Assembly (NCBI GenBank): GCA_963793005.1
Contig: CAWBYP010000002.1
Location: 744,001-808,000, forward strand
Direction of reading: 5' to 3'
Source: RPQJ01 sp963793005
GTDB lineage: Bacteria; Pseudomonadota; Gammaproteobacteria; Steroidobacterales; Steroidobacteraceae
DNA length: 64,000 nucleotides
The notes beneath the pieces were generated by a model. The model ran no database searches. It worked only from the letters and a program-made list of their open reading frames with translations, and was not told the origin of the DNA. A program made the position numbers and the translations under genes. Positions 18,451 to 26,440 of this stretch are shown piece after piece (the first letter of the stretch is position 1; every line of letters begins with the position of its first letter).

Positions 18451-19485
18451 ATGGCCGACACGACCCCGATCACTTATCGCGACGCCGGCGTTGATATCGA
18501 CGCGGGTGACGATCTGGTCGAGCGAATCAAACCCGCCGTGAAGCGCACGATGCGCGCCGAGGTCCTGGGCGGCCTCGGCGGCTTCGGGGCGCTGGTCGAG
18601 GTTCCGCTCGACCGCTATCGCCAGCCGGTGATGGTCTCCGGCACCGACGGCGTCGGCACCAAGCTCAGGCTCGCCATCGAGACCGGGCGCCACGACACGA
18701 TCGGCATCGACCTGGTGGCCATGTGCGCGAACGACGTCGTCGTCCAGGGCGCCGAGCCGATCTTCTTCCTGGACTACTACGCCACCGGCCGCCTGCAGGT
18801 ACCGGTCGCGGAACGCGTTATCAAGGGTATCGTCGAGGGCTGTCTGCAGGCCGGTTGTGCGCTGGTCGGCGGGGAAACCGCCGAGATGCCCGGCATGTAC
18901 GAGGGCGACGACTACGACCTCGCCGGGTTCTGCGTCGGACTGGTCGAGAAAGACCGGATCATCGACGGAGCGCAGACCCGCGCCGGCGACGCGATCATCG
19001 GTCTCGCCTCCTCCGGCCCCCACTCCAACGGCTATTCACTGATCCGCCGCCTGATACAGGCCGGCGGCGCAGGCCCCGGCACCATGCTGGGCGGCGACTC
19101 GCTCTACGACCTGCTACTCGCGCCGACACGCATCTACGTCAAGTCCGTGCTTGCACTGCTCGCGGAAGTGCCAGTGCATGCGATCGCCCACATCACCGGC
19201 GGCGGGCCGGCGGGCAACATTCCCCGCGTGCTGCCCGACGGACTCGAGGCAGTGATCGAGGAACGTGCCTGGCGCCGGCCTGCGGTATTCGACTGGCTGC
19301 AGCGCGCCGGCAACGTCGAGCGCGACGAGATGCACCGGACGTTCAACTGCGGCCTCGGCATGACCGTGTGCGTGGCTGCGGCCGACGCGGATCGCGCGCT
19401 CGGGATCCTCAGGGAGCGCGGTGAGACGGCAACACTGGTGGGTGAAGTCCGCCGCGGCGATCGCGGAGTCGTGATCGAGCCATGA
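18451..19485 (+). CDS. purM: Phosphoribosylformylglycinamidine cyclo-ligase
   Basis: AIR synthetase of 344 residues, fifth step of purine synthesis. It starts MADTTPITYRDAGVDIDAGD. Conserved blocks are VSGTDGVGTKL, DLVAMCANDVVVQGAEP, FFLDYYATG, LVGGETAEMPGMY and SSGPHSNGYSLIR, and the late motif HITGGGPAGNIPRVLP is also present. Length is standard. The stop overlaps the purN start by four bases, so purM and purN are coupled, the usual gammaproteobacterial pair. Confidence 0.97.
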   Translation: MADTTPITYRDAGVDIDAGDDLVERIKPAVKRTMRAEVLGGLGGFGALVEVPLDRYRQPVMVSGTDGVGTKLRLAIETGRHDTIGIDLVAMCANDVVVQGAEPIFFLDYYATGRLQVPVAERVIKGIVEGCLQAGCALVGGETAEMPGMYEGDDYDLAGFCVGLVEKDRIIDGAQTRAGDAIIGLASSGPHSNGYSLIRRLIQAGGAGPGTMLGGDSLYDLLLAPTRIYVKSVLALLAEVPVHAIAHITGGGPAGNIPRVLPDGLEAVIEERAWRRPAVFDWLQRAGNVERDEMHRTFNCGLGMTVCVAAADADRALGILRERGETATLVGEVRRGDRGVVIEP

Positions 19486-20156
19486 GCGACCCCGGCGCCC
19501 GCATGCCGGTGGTCGCGCTGGTCTCCGGCCGTGGCAGCAATCTGCAGGCCATTGCCGAACGTGCGCGCAGTGGTGACCCGGCGATCGACATCCGCGCCGT
19601 GGTCAGCGATCGTGAGGATGCAGGGGGCATCGCGTGGGCCCGTGCGGTCAGTCTCAACGCCGCGACCCTGTCGCCAAAGAGTTTCCCCGATCGCGACCGC
19701 TATGATGCGGCGCTCGCGGCACTGGTGGCGGGCTTCGAACCCCGGCTGGTGATCCTGGCCGGTTTCATGCGAATCCTGGGACCGAATTTCGTGGACCGGT
19801 TTGCCGGCCAGACACTGAACATCCACCCCTCTCTGCTACCGCGGCACCGCGGATTGCACACCCACCGGCGGGTGCTCGAGGCAGGCGAACGCGAGCACGG
19901 GGCCAGCGTTCATTTCGTAACGCGTGAACTGGACGGTGGCCCGGTGGTCATACAGGCTAGGGTCCCGGTACGGGACGACGACGATGAGGCCAGTCTTGCC
20001 GCCCGCGTACTCAAACAGGAACACAGGATCTACCCGCAGGCAGTGGGCTGGTTCGCTTCGGGACGGCTGCGGTTCGCGGACGGCGCGGCGTGGCTCGACG
20101 ACAAGCGTCTCGACAGTCCCGTGGTCATCGACTCGGAATCCGATGACGCGGCCTAG
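19482..20156 (+). CDS. purN: Phosphoribosylglycinamide formyltransferase
   Basis: Folate-dependent GAR transformylase of 224 residues. The nucleotide loop is LVSGRGSNLQAI. The catalytic block is NIHPSLLPRHRGLHTHRRVL, with Asn and His of the active site, and ELDGGPVVIQARVPV completes the folate site. It acts in the third step of purine synthesis. The C-terminus is slightly extended. The next gene starts 14 bases before its stop. Confidence 0.96.
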   Translation: MSDPGARMPVVALVSGRGSNLQAIAERARSGDPAIDIRAVVSDREDAGGIAWARAVSLNAATLSPKSFPDRDRYDAALAALVAGFEPRLVILAGFMRILGPNFVDRFAGQTLNIHPSLLPRHRGLHTHRRVLEAGEREHGASVHFVTRELDGGPVVIQARVPVRDDDDEASLAARVLKQEHRIYPQAVGWFASGRLRFADGAAWLDDKRLDSPVVIDSESDDAA

Positions 20157-20967
20157 CCTGCTGGCGCTCGCGCTCGGGATCGCGCTCGCGACCAGCATCG
20201 CGCTGCCGGCCCGATCGCAGGGCGTCGAACCTGCGACGAAGGTGCCGGCGGCGTCCAGCGTTCCGAAGTCGTCGCCAGCATCGCTGCTCACGCACTACAA
20301 GGCTCGCTACCAGGTCAGCTACCGCGGCATCAGCGGTGGGCAGCTGGAAAGCGGGCTGCACCCCGGGACGGTGCCGAACCAGTGGGTCTACGAGTCGCGG
20401 GCTTACCCGAACCTGCTCGGTCGTATCGCGGTCAGCCCGGATGCCCGGCAGCGCAGCACGATGGAGGTCACGGCATCCGGAGTGCGGCCGCTCAGCCTGG
20501 TGTTCGATGACGGCAGCGACAGCAGCACCAAGGACGTGCGCGTCGCGTTCGACTGGGCCAACGGCAGGGTCAGCGGCAACGCCAAGGAAAAGTCCTTCGA
20601 CTTCGAGATTCCGCCAGAGACGCAGGACAGCGTGTCAGTGCAGGCAGCGATGATCTTCGACCTGCGGGCGGGCCGCGAGCCCGACTCGTACTGGATCCTG
20701 AACGGGGCAAAGCTCCAGCAGTACCGCTACTGGCCGGAAGGCCGCGCCACGGTCGTCACGCCTTATGGGCAGTACGACACGGTCGTATGGGCGAGCCAGC
20801 GCGACGGCTCGAAGCGGGTCAACCGCGTCTGGCACGCACCCAGCCTCGGCTTCGTGCCGGTACAGGCGATCCAGTTCAACAAGGGGCGGCCAGACGTCCA
20901 GCTGAAGCTCGTGGCCCTGGAGCGGGGGACTGTCCCCGCAAAGGGGTCTGTCCCCGCAGGGGACTGA
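20143..20967 (+). CDS. DUF3108 domain protein whose 3' end lies in a repeat
   Basis: Exported protein of 274 residues with signal peptide SLLALALGIALATSIALPARS. The body matches DUF3108 (THYKARYQVSYRGISGG, later YRYWPEGRATVVTPYGQYDTVVW), a periplasmic or outer-envelope family of unknown function. It overlaps purN by 14 bases. The last 15 or so codons (from about ERGTVPAKGSVPAGD) and the stop codon are read from a cluster of GGGGACTGTCCCC-type palindromes, so the natural C-terminus has probably been replaced or extended by repeat DNA. Confidence 0.85.
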   Translation: MTRPSLLALALGIALATSIALPARSQGVEPATKVPAASSVPKSSPASLLTHYKARYQVSYRGISGGQLESGLHPGTVPNQWVYESRAYPNLLGRIAVSPDARQRSTMEVTASGVRPLSLVFDDGSDSSTKDVRVAFDWANGRVSGNAKEKSFDFEIPPETQDSVSVQAAMIFDLRAGREPDSYWILNGAKLQQYRYWPEGRATVVTPYGQYDTVVWASQRDGSKRVNRVWHAPSLGFVPVQAIQFNKGRPDVQLKLVALERGTVPAKGSVPAGD

Positions 20968-21037
20968 CCCCTCTTGATACGAAATGTCCCCGAAAGGGAC
21001 AGTCCCCTGCGGGGACAGTCCCTGGCCGGGACAGTCC
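20922..21037. repeat. Cluster of short GGGAC-type palindromic repeats
   Basis: Six copies of a 10-13 base palindrome of the form GGGGACWGTCCCC lie in 116 bases: 20925-20937, 20943-20955, 20959-20971, 20996-21007, 21011-21022 and 21028-21037. Several pair into hairpins, for example 20985-20990 with 20996-21001 around a CGAAA loop. The cluster sits between the convergent DUF3108 and dcd genes and enters the former. It looks like a REP-type element. It may also terminate both transcripts, although no T-run follows. Confidence 0.85.
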
Positions 21038-21041
21038 AGGG

Positions 21042-21608
21042 TCACGCCCGCGGCAGCGTCACGCCCTTCTGGCCCTGGTACTTGCCGCCGCGGTCCTTGT
21101 AAGACGTCTCGCACACCTCGTCGGACTCGAAGAACAGCATCTGCGCGACACCCTCGTTCGCATAGATCTTCGCCGGCAGCGTCGTGGTGTTCGAAAACTC
21201 CAGCGTCACGTGGCCCTCCCACTCCGGCTCGAGCGGCGTGACATTCACGATGATGCCGCAGCGCGCGTAGGTGGACTTGCCGAGGCAGATGGTCAACACG
21301 TTGCGCGGTATGCGGAAGTACTCGACCGTGCGAGCCAGCGCGAACGAATTGGGCGGGATGATGCAGATGTCTCCGCCGAAATCCACGAACGAGCCGCGAT
21401 CGAAGTTCTTCGGGTCGACGATCGTCGAGTTGATGTTGGTGAAGATCTTGAACTCGGCGGCGCAGCGTACGTCGTAGCCGTAGCTCGACGTGCCGAACGA
21501 TACGATGCTCTGGCCGTTCGCGACCCGGACCTGGCCGGGCTCGAACGGTTCGATCATGCCCTGAGTCTCGGCCATGCGGCGGATCCAGCGATCCGACTTG
21601 ATGCTCAC
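21042..21608 (-). CDS. dcd: dCTP deaminase
   Basis: Deaminates dCTP to dUTP in the pyrimidine deoxynucleotide route. 188 residues. Signature segments are IVSFGTSSYGYDVRCAAEFK, the fingerprint PPNSFALARTVEYFRIP and STYARCGIIVNVTPLEPEWE, which contains the catalytic Glu region. The C-terminal lid FESDEVCETSYKDRGGKYQG is complete. Only three bases separate its start from the apbC stop, so both are likely co-transcribed. Confidence 0.97.
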   Translation of the reverse strand: MSIKSDRWIRRMAETQGMIEPFEPGQVRVANGQSIVSFGTSSYGYDVRCAAEFKIFTNINSTIVDPKNFDRGSFVDFGGDICIIPPNSFALARTVEYFRIPRNVLTICLGKSTYARCGIIVNVTPLEPEWEGHVTLEFSNTTTLPAKIYANEGVAQMLFFESDEVCETSYKDRGGKYQGQKGVTLPRA

Positions 21609-21610
21609 GA

Positions 21611-22702
21611 TCAGGTCTCCTCGACGGTGAATTTCGGCGCTGCGGGCGCGGCCGCCTGTGCGACGGACAGGGCCGCCGCCGTGCGGCGTGCCATCTCGAT
21701 GTAGGCGCGACCCAGGGGGCCGTCCGGGTCGGCGGCCACGGTCGGGCAGCCGCCATCGGTCTGCTCACGAATGCGGATGTCCAGCGGCAGGCTCGCCAGC
21801 AGGGCCACGCCATACTGCTCGGCCATGCTGCGCCCGCCTCCGCTGCCGAATACCGGCTCCTCGTGGCCGCACTTCGAACAGACGTGCGTGGACATGTTCT
21901 CGACGACACCGAGTACCGGAATCGCGACTTTCTGGAACATCCTGAGCCCCTTGCGGGCGTCGAGCAGCGCGATGTCCTGCGGCGTGGTGACCACGACTGC
22001 GCCGCTGACCGGGACGCGCTGCGAGAGCGTGAGCTGGATGTCGCCGGTGCCCGGTGGCATGTCGACGATCAGGTAGTCGAGTTCCCCCCACCGGGTCTCG
22101 CTGAGCAACTGCGTAAGCGCCTGCGTGACCATCGGTCCCCGCCATACCATCGGCTGTTCCTCCTCGATCAGGAAGCCGATCGACATCACCTTGACCCCGT
22201 GCGCCTCGAGCGGCTCCATGCTGCGGCCGTCGGCCGACGTCGGGCGCGAGCCCTGGAGTCCCAGCATGCGAGGCTGGCTCGGGCCGTAGATGTCTGCGTC
22301 GATGAGCCCCACGCGCGCACCGTCGAGCGCCAGCGCGATGGCCATGTTGACGGCGGTGGTGGACTTTCCCACACCGCCCTTGCCCGAAGCCACGGCGATC
22401 ACGTTCGAGATGCCCGGCAGCGGCGGCCGGCTGCCATCGCCAGCCCGCGCAGCGACCTTCCAGCTGACCCGGACCTCGGCCGCGCCGATGGCCGGCCGCT
22501 CCGCCAGCAGCCGTCCCAGGTGTCCCTCCAGGTCGGCCCGGCCGCGCCGGAACGGGAAGCCGAGTTCCACCTCGACCAGGACCCGCCCGGTCTCGAATTG
22601 GACGGACTTCACAGCTTTGGCGTCATCTAGCGGCATCCCGAGGTGGGGTTCGACATAATTCCCAACCACAAGGCGGGCTTCGCGGACGCGATCGTCTGTC
22701 AT
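21611..22702 (-). CDS. apbC: Mrp/ApbC family iron-sulfur cluster carrier ATPase
   Basis: P-loop protein of 363 residues that carries Fe-S clusters to apo-proteins. An N-terminal MIP18-like domain (VRFRRGR region, residues 1-85) is followed by the deviant Walker A ASGKGGVGKSTTAVNMA near residue 103. Further motifs are LIDADIYGPSQPRMLG and YLIVDMPPGTGDIQLTL. The CxxC cluster-binding pair VCSKCG follows. The start at MTDDRVREARL was chosen because no family homology is expected upstream and a -10 hexamer lies about 50 bases before it. Confidence 0.93.
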   Translation of the reverse strand: MTDDRVREARLVVGNYVEPHLGMPLDDAKAVKSVQFETGRVLVEVELGFPFRRGRADLEGHLGRLLAERPAIGAAEVRVSWKVAARAGDGSRPPLPGISNVIAVASGKGGVGKSTTAVNMAIALALDGARVGLIDADIYGPSQPRMLGLQGSRPTSADGRSMEPLEAHGVKVMSIGFLIEEEQPMVWRGPMVTQALTQLLSETRWGELDYLIVDMPPGTGDIQLTLSQRVPVSGAVVVTTPQDIALLDARKGLRMFQKVAIPVLGVVENMSTHVCSKCGHEEPVFGSGGGRSMAEQYGVALLASLPLDIRIREQTDGGCPTVAADPDGPLGRAYIEMARRTAAALSVAQAAAPAAPKFTVEET

Positions 22703-22749
22703 ATGAGTGGCCAGTCCAATGGGAGAACGGCATGTGCCGCGAGTGCGTG

Positions 22750-22755
22750 ATTGTA
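22750..22755 (-). promoter_or_regulatory. Putative -10 element of apbC-dcd
   Basis: On the minus strand the hexamer TACAAT lies about 48 bases before the apbC start in the 215-base divergent gap. No good -35 was found. Confidence 0.3.
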
Positions 22756-22812
22756 GCGGAATCCGGGCCGCGGATTGACATCCCAGCCGATGGCAGTCGC
22801 CTCGCGCCTGCG

Positions 22813-22821
22813 TGGCATACT
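22813..22821 (+). promoter_or_regulatory. Putative extended -10 of the HEAT-kinase/pilT operon
   Basis: TGGCATACT reads as TG-n-CATACT and is almost identical to the element before metG. It would give a leader of about 90 bases. The two perfect TTGACA hexamers in the same gap (22775, 22861) are at the wrong distance from it. Confidence 0.3.
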
Positions 22822-22917
22822 GCACCGGGTCGCGGTGTTTCGCCCGGGACGGCACCGGACTTGACATAGCCCACCCGCTAGACGAGACCAAAAGCCAGAA
22901 CCAGCCGCCCAGCGCAC

Positions 22918-25326
22918 ATGAGCTTCTTCACGAACATGAAGGCCGACCGCCTCATAGCCGACATCAAGGCGGCGGGCGACGGCTCGGGCACGGACGCGAA
23001 CAAGGCCCTGGACAGGCTGGGCAAGCTTGGACCGGCCGCGATCCCACGCATCATCGACGCATTGTCGAATGCCGACCGGCAGGAGACAGAGGCCTTCGTC
23101 CGCGTCCTGTCGGCGCTGATCGACAACAAGGCGCTCACCCAGGTGATCGAAGCGCTGGCCGACGCCAATCCGCGCACCTCCGCGGCCATCGTCGCCGCGC
23201 TGTCGGCCGGCCGCGACTACAGCCCGCAACTGCTGCTTCCGCTGCTCGACGACCCGCAGGCACCGCGGGGCCCGATCGTAACTGTCCTGGCCGCGCAGAA
23301 ATCGCGCTTGTCCGCACGCGACCTGTTGAGCCGCGCCTACAACCAGGAAGCGACAGAGAAGGCAGCACTGTTCAGGATCATCGCCGAAATTGCCGATGAG
23401 AGCCTGGTGCCGGAACTGATCAGCAGGCTCGAGGGCAAGGACCCGATCGCACGCACCCACATCATCAGCATCGTCTCGCGCTTCAACCGCCCGGACGTTG
23501 CGGCGGCGCTGCAGGCGCAGCTCAGGGACACCAACAAGTTCATCCGCCAGGCCGTGCTGAACGCCCTGGCGCGCCTCGACGGCAACGCGGACCCGGCGAT
23601 CCTGTGCGACCTGCTGCGAGATCCTGACGTCGAGACCCAGCAGAAGGCGATAGATGCCGTGGTCCGGGCCAACCACCCTGACACGATGCAGCACCTGGTG
23701 GGCGTACTGAAGGACGAGAACGAGGAAGCGCGCCGTGCCGCCGTGGAGGTGCTCAATGCGATCGGCACGCCACAGCACGTCAGGTTCCTGCTGCAGTCGA
23801 TCAAGGATGACGACTGGTGGGTTCGCAGCAGGGCCGCCGACGCGCTCGCCAAGATCGGTGGACCGCGCGTCATCGAGGCCGCACTCGAATTGATCCGCGA
23901 CGAGGACGAGGAAGTCCGCCGCGCGGCCATCGAGATCCTGAACCAGACCAAGGACGAGCGGGCCGTGGATCACCTGATCGAAGCCACGCGGGACTCGGAC
24001 TGGTGGGTGCGCGAACGCGCGGTGGACGCGCTGGCCGAGATCGGCAGCCGCAAGGCGCTGCCGGCGCTGCTCGACATGCTCGACAGCGCGGATGATCGCT
24101 CGCTGCCGACGCTGGTGCGGGCGGTCGGCAAGCTCGGGGACGCGTCGCACATGGAGCGCCTGATGCCGCTGCTCGACAGCGCGTCGAAGGAGGCGCGGCT
24201 CGAGGTCATCTCCGCACTCACGCGGCTGGTCGACCAGCAGACCGTGGATACCGTAAGGGTCAAGCTCGAAGGCGTCGGCGCGTCGGCCGCCGACCCGACC
24301 ATAAGCCACGCCGCGCTGCGCGCGGTCGAGGGCATCGCCAACCGCTTCCCGCCGGGCGCGGCGCCGACTTCGCAACGGGAAACAATGATCGGCCGCACGG
24401 TCGAACGCCAGGCACCGGATTCCGGACGCACGCTCCTGGGCGAGCGCGCCGACATCGACACGATCGTGAGCAAGGCCCGGGAGCAGCAGCGCCTGGACAT
24501 CTCCACGCTGAAGCCCGGCGACGTGCTGGAAGGCCGCTACAAGTACGTGCGCAAGATCGGCAAGGGCGCGTTCGGTACCGTGCTGCTGATGGAAGACACG
24601 GTCGTCGAGGAGCAGCTGGTACTCAAGTTCCTGAACCCGAACGTTTCCCAGGACGAGGAGATGATGAAGCGGTTCGTCCACGAGCTGCGTTACTCGCGAA
24701 AGATCACGCACCGCAACGTCATCCGCATCTACGACTTCCTGCACATCCGCGGCAACTACGCCATCTCGATGGAGTACTTCCCGTCACACACGCTCGGCAA
24801 CGAGGTGAACGAGAAGCCGCTGCCGCTGGCGAAGGCCGCGCGCCTCGCGGTGGACATCGCCACCGGCATGACGGTCGCCCACCAGTCGGGCATCATCCAC
24901 CGCGATCTCAAGCCCGCCAACGTGCTGATCAACGACGAGGGCCTGCTCAAGATCGTGGACTTCGGCGTCGCTGCGGCACAGCACCAGGGCGACACGCAGC
25001 TCACCAAGACCGGTTACGTCATCGGCTCGCCCAAGTACATGGCTCCGGAACAGATCCTGGGCAAGAAGGTGGACGCGAGGGCGGACGTCTACAGCCTCGG
25101 TGTCATGCTCTACGAAATGCTGACCGGCGAACCTCCCTACCAGCGCGGCGACCACATGGCGGTCATGTACCAGCATGTCCAGGGCAAGGCGAAGCCGCCG
25201 ATCGAGGTCAACACGAGCGTCCCGCCCGGACTGTCCGAAATCGTGATGAAGGCCATGGCCGTGGACAAGGCGCGACGATTCCAGAGCATGGACGAGATGC
25301 GCGACGCACTCGAACGATACCTGTGA
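22918..25326 (+). CDS. HEAT-repeat protein with C-terminal serine/threonine kinase domain
   Basis: Soluble protein of 802 residues. Residues 1 to about 470 are HEAT repeats. Two neighbouring blocks of about 62 residues (264-326 and 327-388) are near copies, each containing a DWWVRxRAxDALAxIG segment. After a linker, residues 539-802 form a complete Hanks-type kinase: glycine loop IGKGAFGTVLL, Lys in LVLKFLN, IIHRDLKPANVL (about 661), DFG in IVDFGVAAAQ (about 680) and YMAPEQIL. No transmembrane helix or PASTA domain is present. It lies 13 bases upstream of two PilT/PilU-type ATPase genes in the same direction, so a role in controlling type IV pilus retraction is inferred. No substrate is known from sequence. 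Confidence 0.92.
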   Translation: MSFFTNMKADRLIADIKAAGDGSGTDANKALDRLGKLGPAAIPRIIDALSNADRQETEAFVRVLSALIDNKALTQVIEALADANPRTSAAIVAALSAGRDYSPQLLLPLLDDPQAPRGPIVTVLAAQKSRLSARDLLSRAYNQEATEKAALFRIIAEIADESLVPELISRLEGKDPIARTHIISIVSRFNRPDVAAALQAQLRDTNKFIRQAVLNALARLDGNADPAILCDLLRDPDVETQQKAIDAVVRANHPDTMQHLVGVLKDENEEARRAAVEVLNAIGTPQHVRFLLQSIKDDDWWVRSRAADALAKIGGPRVIEAALELIRDEDEEVRRAAIEILNQTKDERAVDHLIEATRDSDWWVRERAVDALAEIGSRKALPALLDMLDSADDRSLPTLVRAVGKLGDASHMERLMPLLDSASKEARLEVISALTRLVDQQTVDTVRVKLEGVGASAADPTISHAALRAVEGIANRFPPGAAPTSQRETMIGRTVERQAPDSGRTLLGERADIDTIVSKAREQQRLDISTLKPGDVLEGRYKYVRKIGKGAFGTVLLMEDTVVEEQLVLKFLNPNVSQDEEMMKRFVHELRYSRKITHRNVIRIYDFLHIRGNYAISMEYFPSHTLGNEVNEKPLPLAKAARLAVDIATGMTVAHQSGIIHRDLKPANVLINDEGLLKIVDFGVAAAQHQGDTQLTKTGYVIGSPKYMAPEQILGKKVDARADVYSLGVMLYEMLTGEPPYQRGDHMAVMYQHVQGKAKPPIEVNTSVPPGLSEIVMKAMAVDKARRFQSMDEMRDALERYL

Positions 25327-25339
25327 GCGAGGCGATTGC

Positions 25340-26440
25340 ATGGCCCGCATAGACGCATTCCTGAAGCTCGGCGCGGCCCAAGGCTGCTCGGACGTTCACC
25401 TTTCGGTCGGCGTCCCGCCGATGCTGCGCATGAACGGCGAATTGATGCCGATCAAGTTCCGCGATCTCGCGGAGGCGGAACTGGAAGGCTACGTGACGGA
25501 GATCCTCAGCGCCTCGCAGAACGACTCGTTCGAAAAGGGCAACGACATCGATTTCTCGTACGTATCCGCCGACGGCGCGCGCTTCCGCGTCAACGTGTTT
25601 CGCAAGGACACGGGCGTCGGGGCGGTATTCCGCACGATCCCGTCCGACGTCCCGACCATCGACTCGCTGAACCTGCCGGCGGTCGTGACCAGGTTCTGTG
25701 ATTACCACCAGGGCATGGTGCTCGTTACGGGTTCCACCGGCACCGGCAAGTCGACGACACTGGCCGCAATGATCGACCTGCTGAACCGCACCCGGAAGCT
25801 GAACATCGTCAGCCTCGAGGACCCCATCGAGTTCGTCCATCGCAGCAAGATGTCGCAGGTGATCCAGCGCGAACTCCATACGCACCTGCCTTCCTTCGCC
25901 GAGGGCGTGCGCGCCGCGATGCGCGAGGACCCGGACGTGATCCTGGTCGGCGAACTGCGCGACGCGGACACGGTACGCTGGGCCATGACGGCCGCCGAAA
26001 CCGGGCACCTGGTGCTCGGCACGCTGCACACGACCAGCGCGGTCAAGACCATCGACCGCATGGTCGACGCGCTGCCCGCGGAAGAACGCGAGCAGACCAA
26101 GAGCTTCCTGTCGCAGGGCCTGCTCGGCGTTGTCACCCAGGTCCTGGTGCGCACACCGGACCTGCGCGGCCGCCGTGCGGTCTGCGAAGTGATGGTGATG
26201 AACCGGGCCATCGGCAAGCTCATCATGACGGACCAGTCCCACATGCTTCCCTCGCAGCTGCAGACTGGGAAGGAAGCGGGCATGCACACGATGGACCAGG
26301 CCTTGCTCGCCGCAGTCCAGGCCCGCGAGGTCGACCCGGACGATGCCTTCGCCTATGCGCAGGACAAGCGGCTGTTCACCCGCTACGTCACAGACGGCAC
26401 TGCCATCCTCAAGGCTGATGTCACGCAGGGTATCGCATGA
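25340..26440 (+). CDS. PilT/PilU-family type IV pilus motor ATPase (first of pair)
   Basis: Hexameric secretion-ATPase of 366 residues. Walker A is GSTGTGKSTTLAAM (about residue 131), the Asp box is IVSLEDPIEFVHRSK, Walker B is DPDVILVGELRDADT and the His box is GTLHTTSAVKTIDRMV. PilT and PilU power pilus retraction at the inner membrane. The canonical PilT motif AIRNLIRE is changed here to AIGKLIMTD, so this is a divergent paralogue rather than a textbook PilT. It overlaps the next gene by four bases. Confidence 0.92.
   Translation: MARIDAFLKLGAAQGCSDVHLSVGVPPMLRMNGELMPIKFRDLAEAELEGYVTEILSASQNDSFEKGNDIDFSYVSADGARFRVNVFRKDTGVGAVFRTIPSDVPTIDSLNLPAVVTRFCDYHQGMVLVTGSTGTGKSTTLAAMIDLLNRTRKLNIVSLEDPIEFVHRSKMSQVIQRELHTHLPSFAEGVRAAMREDPDVILVGELRDADTVRWAMTAAETGHLVLGTLHTTSAVKTIDRMVDALPAEEREQTKSFLSQGLLGVVTQVLVRTPDLRGRRAVCEVMVMNRAIGKLIMTDQSHMLPSQLQTGKEAGMHTMDQALLAAVQAREVDPDDAFAYAQDKRLFTRYVTDGTAILKADVTQGIA

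Noticed and set aside
20922..21037. CRISPR-like array in the repeat cluster
   Set aside because: Units are 10-13 base palindromes with irregular 3-24 base gaps, no spacer structure and no cas genes.
22775..22866. Two perfect TTGACA hexamers (22775, 22861) before the kinase operon
   Set aside because: Neither has a -10 at 16-18 bases. Two such hexamers can occur by chance.
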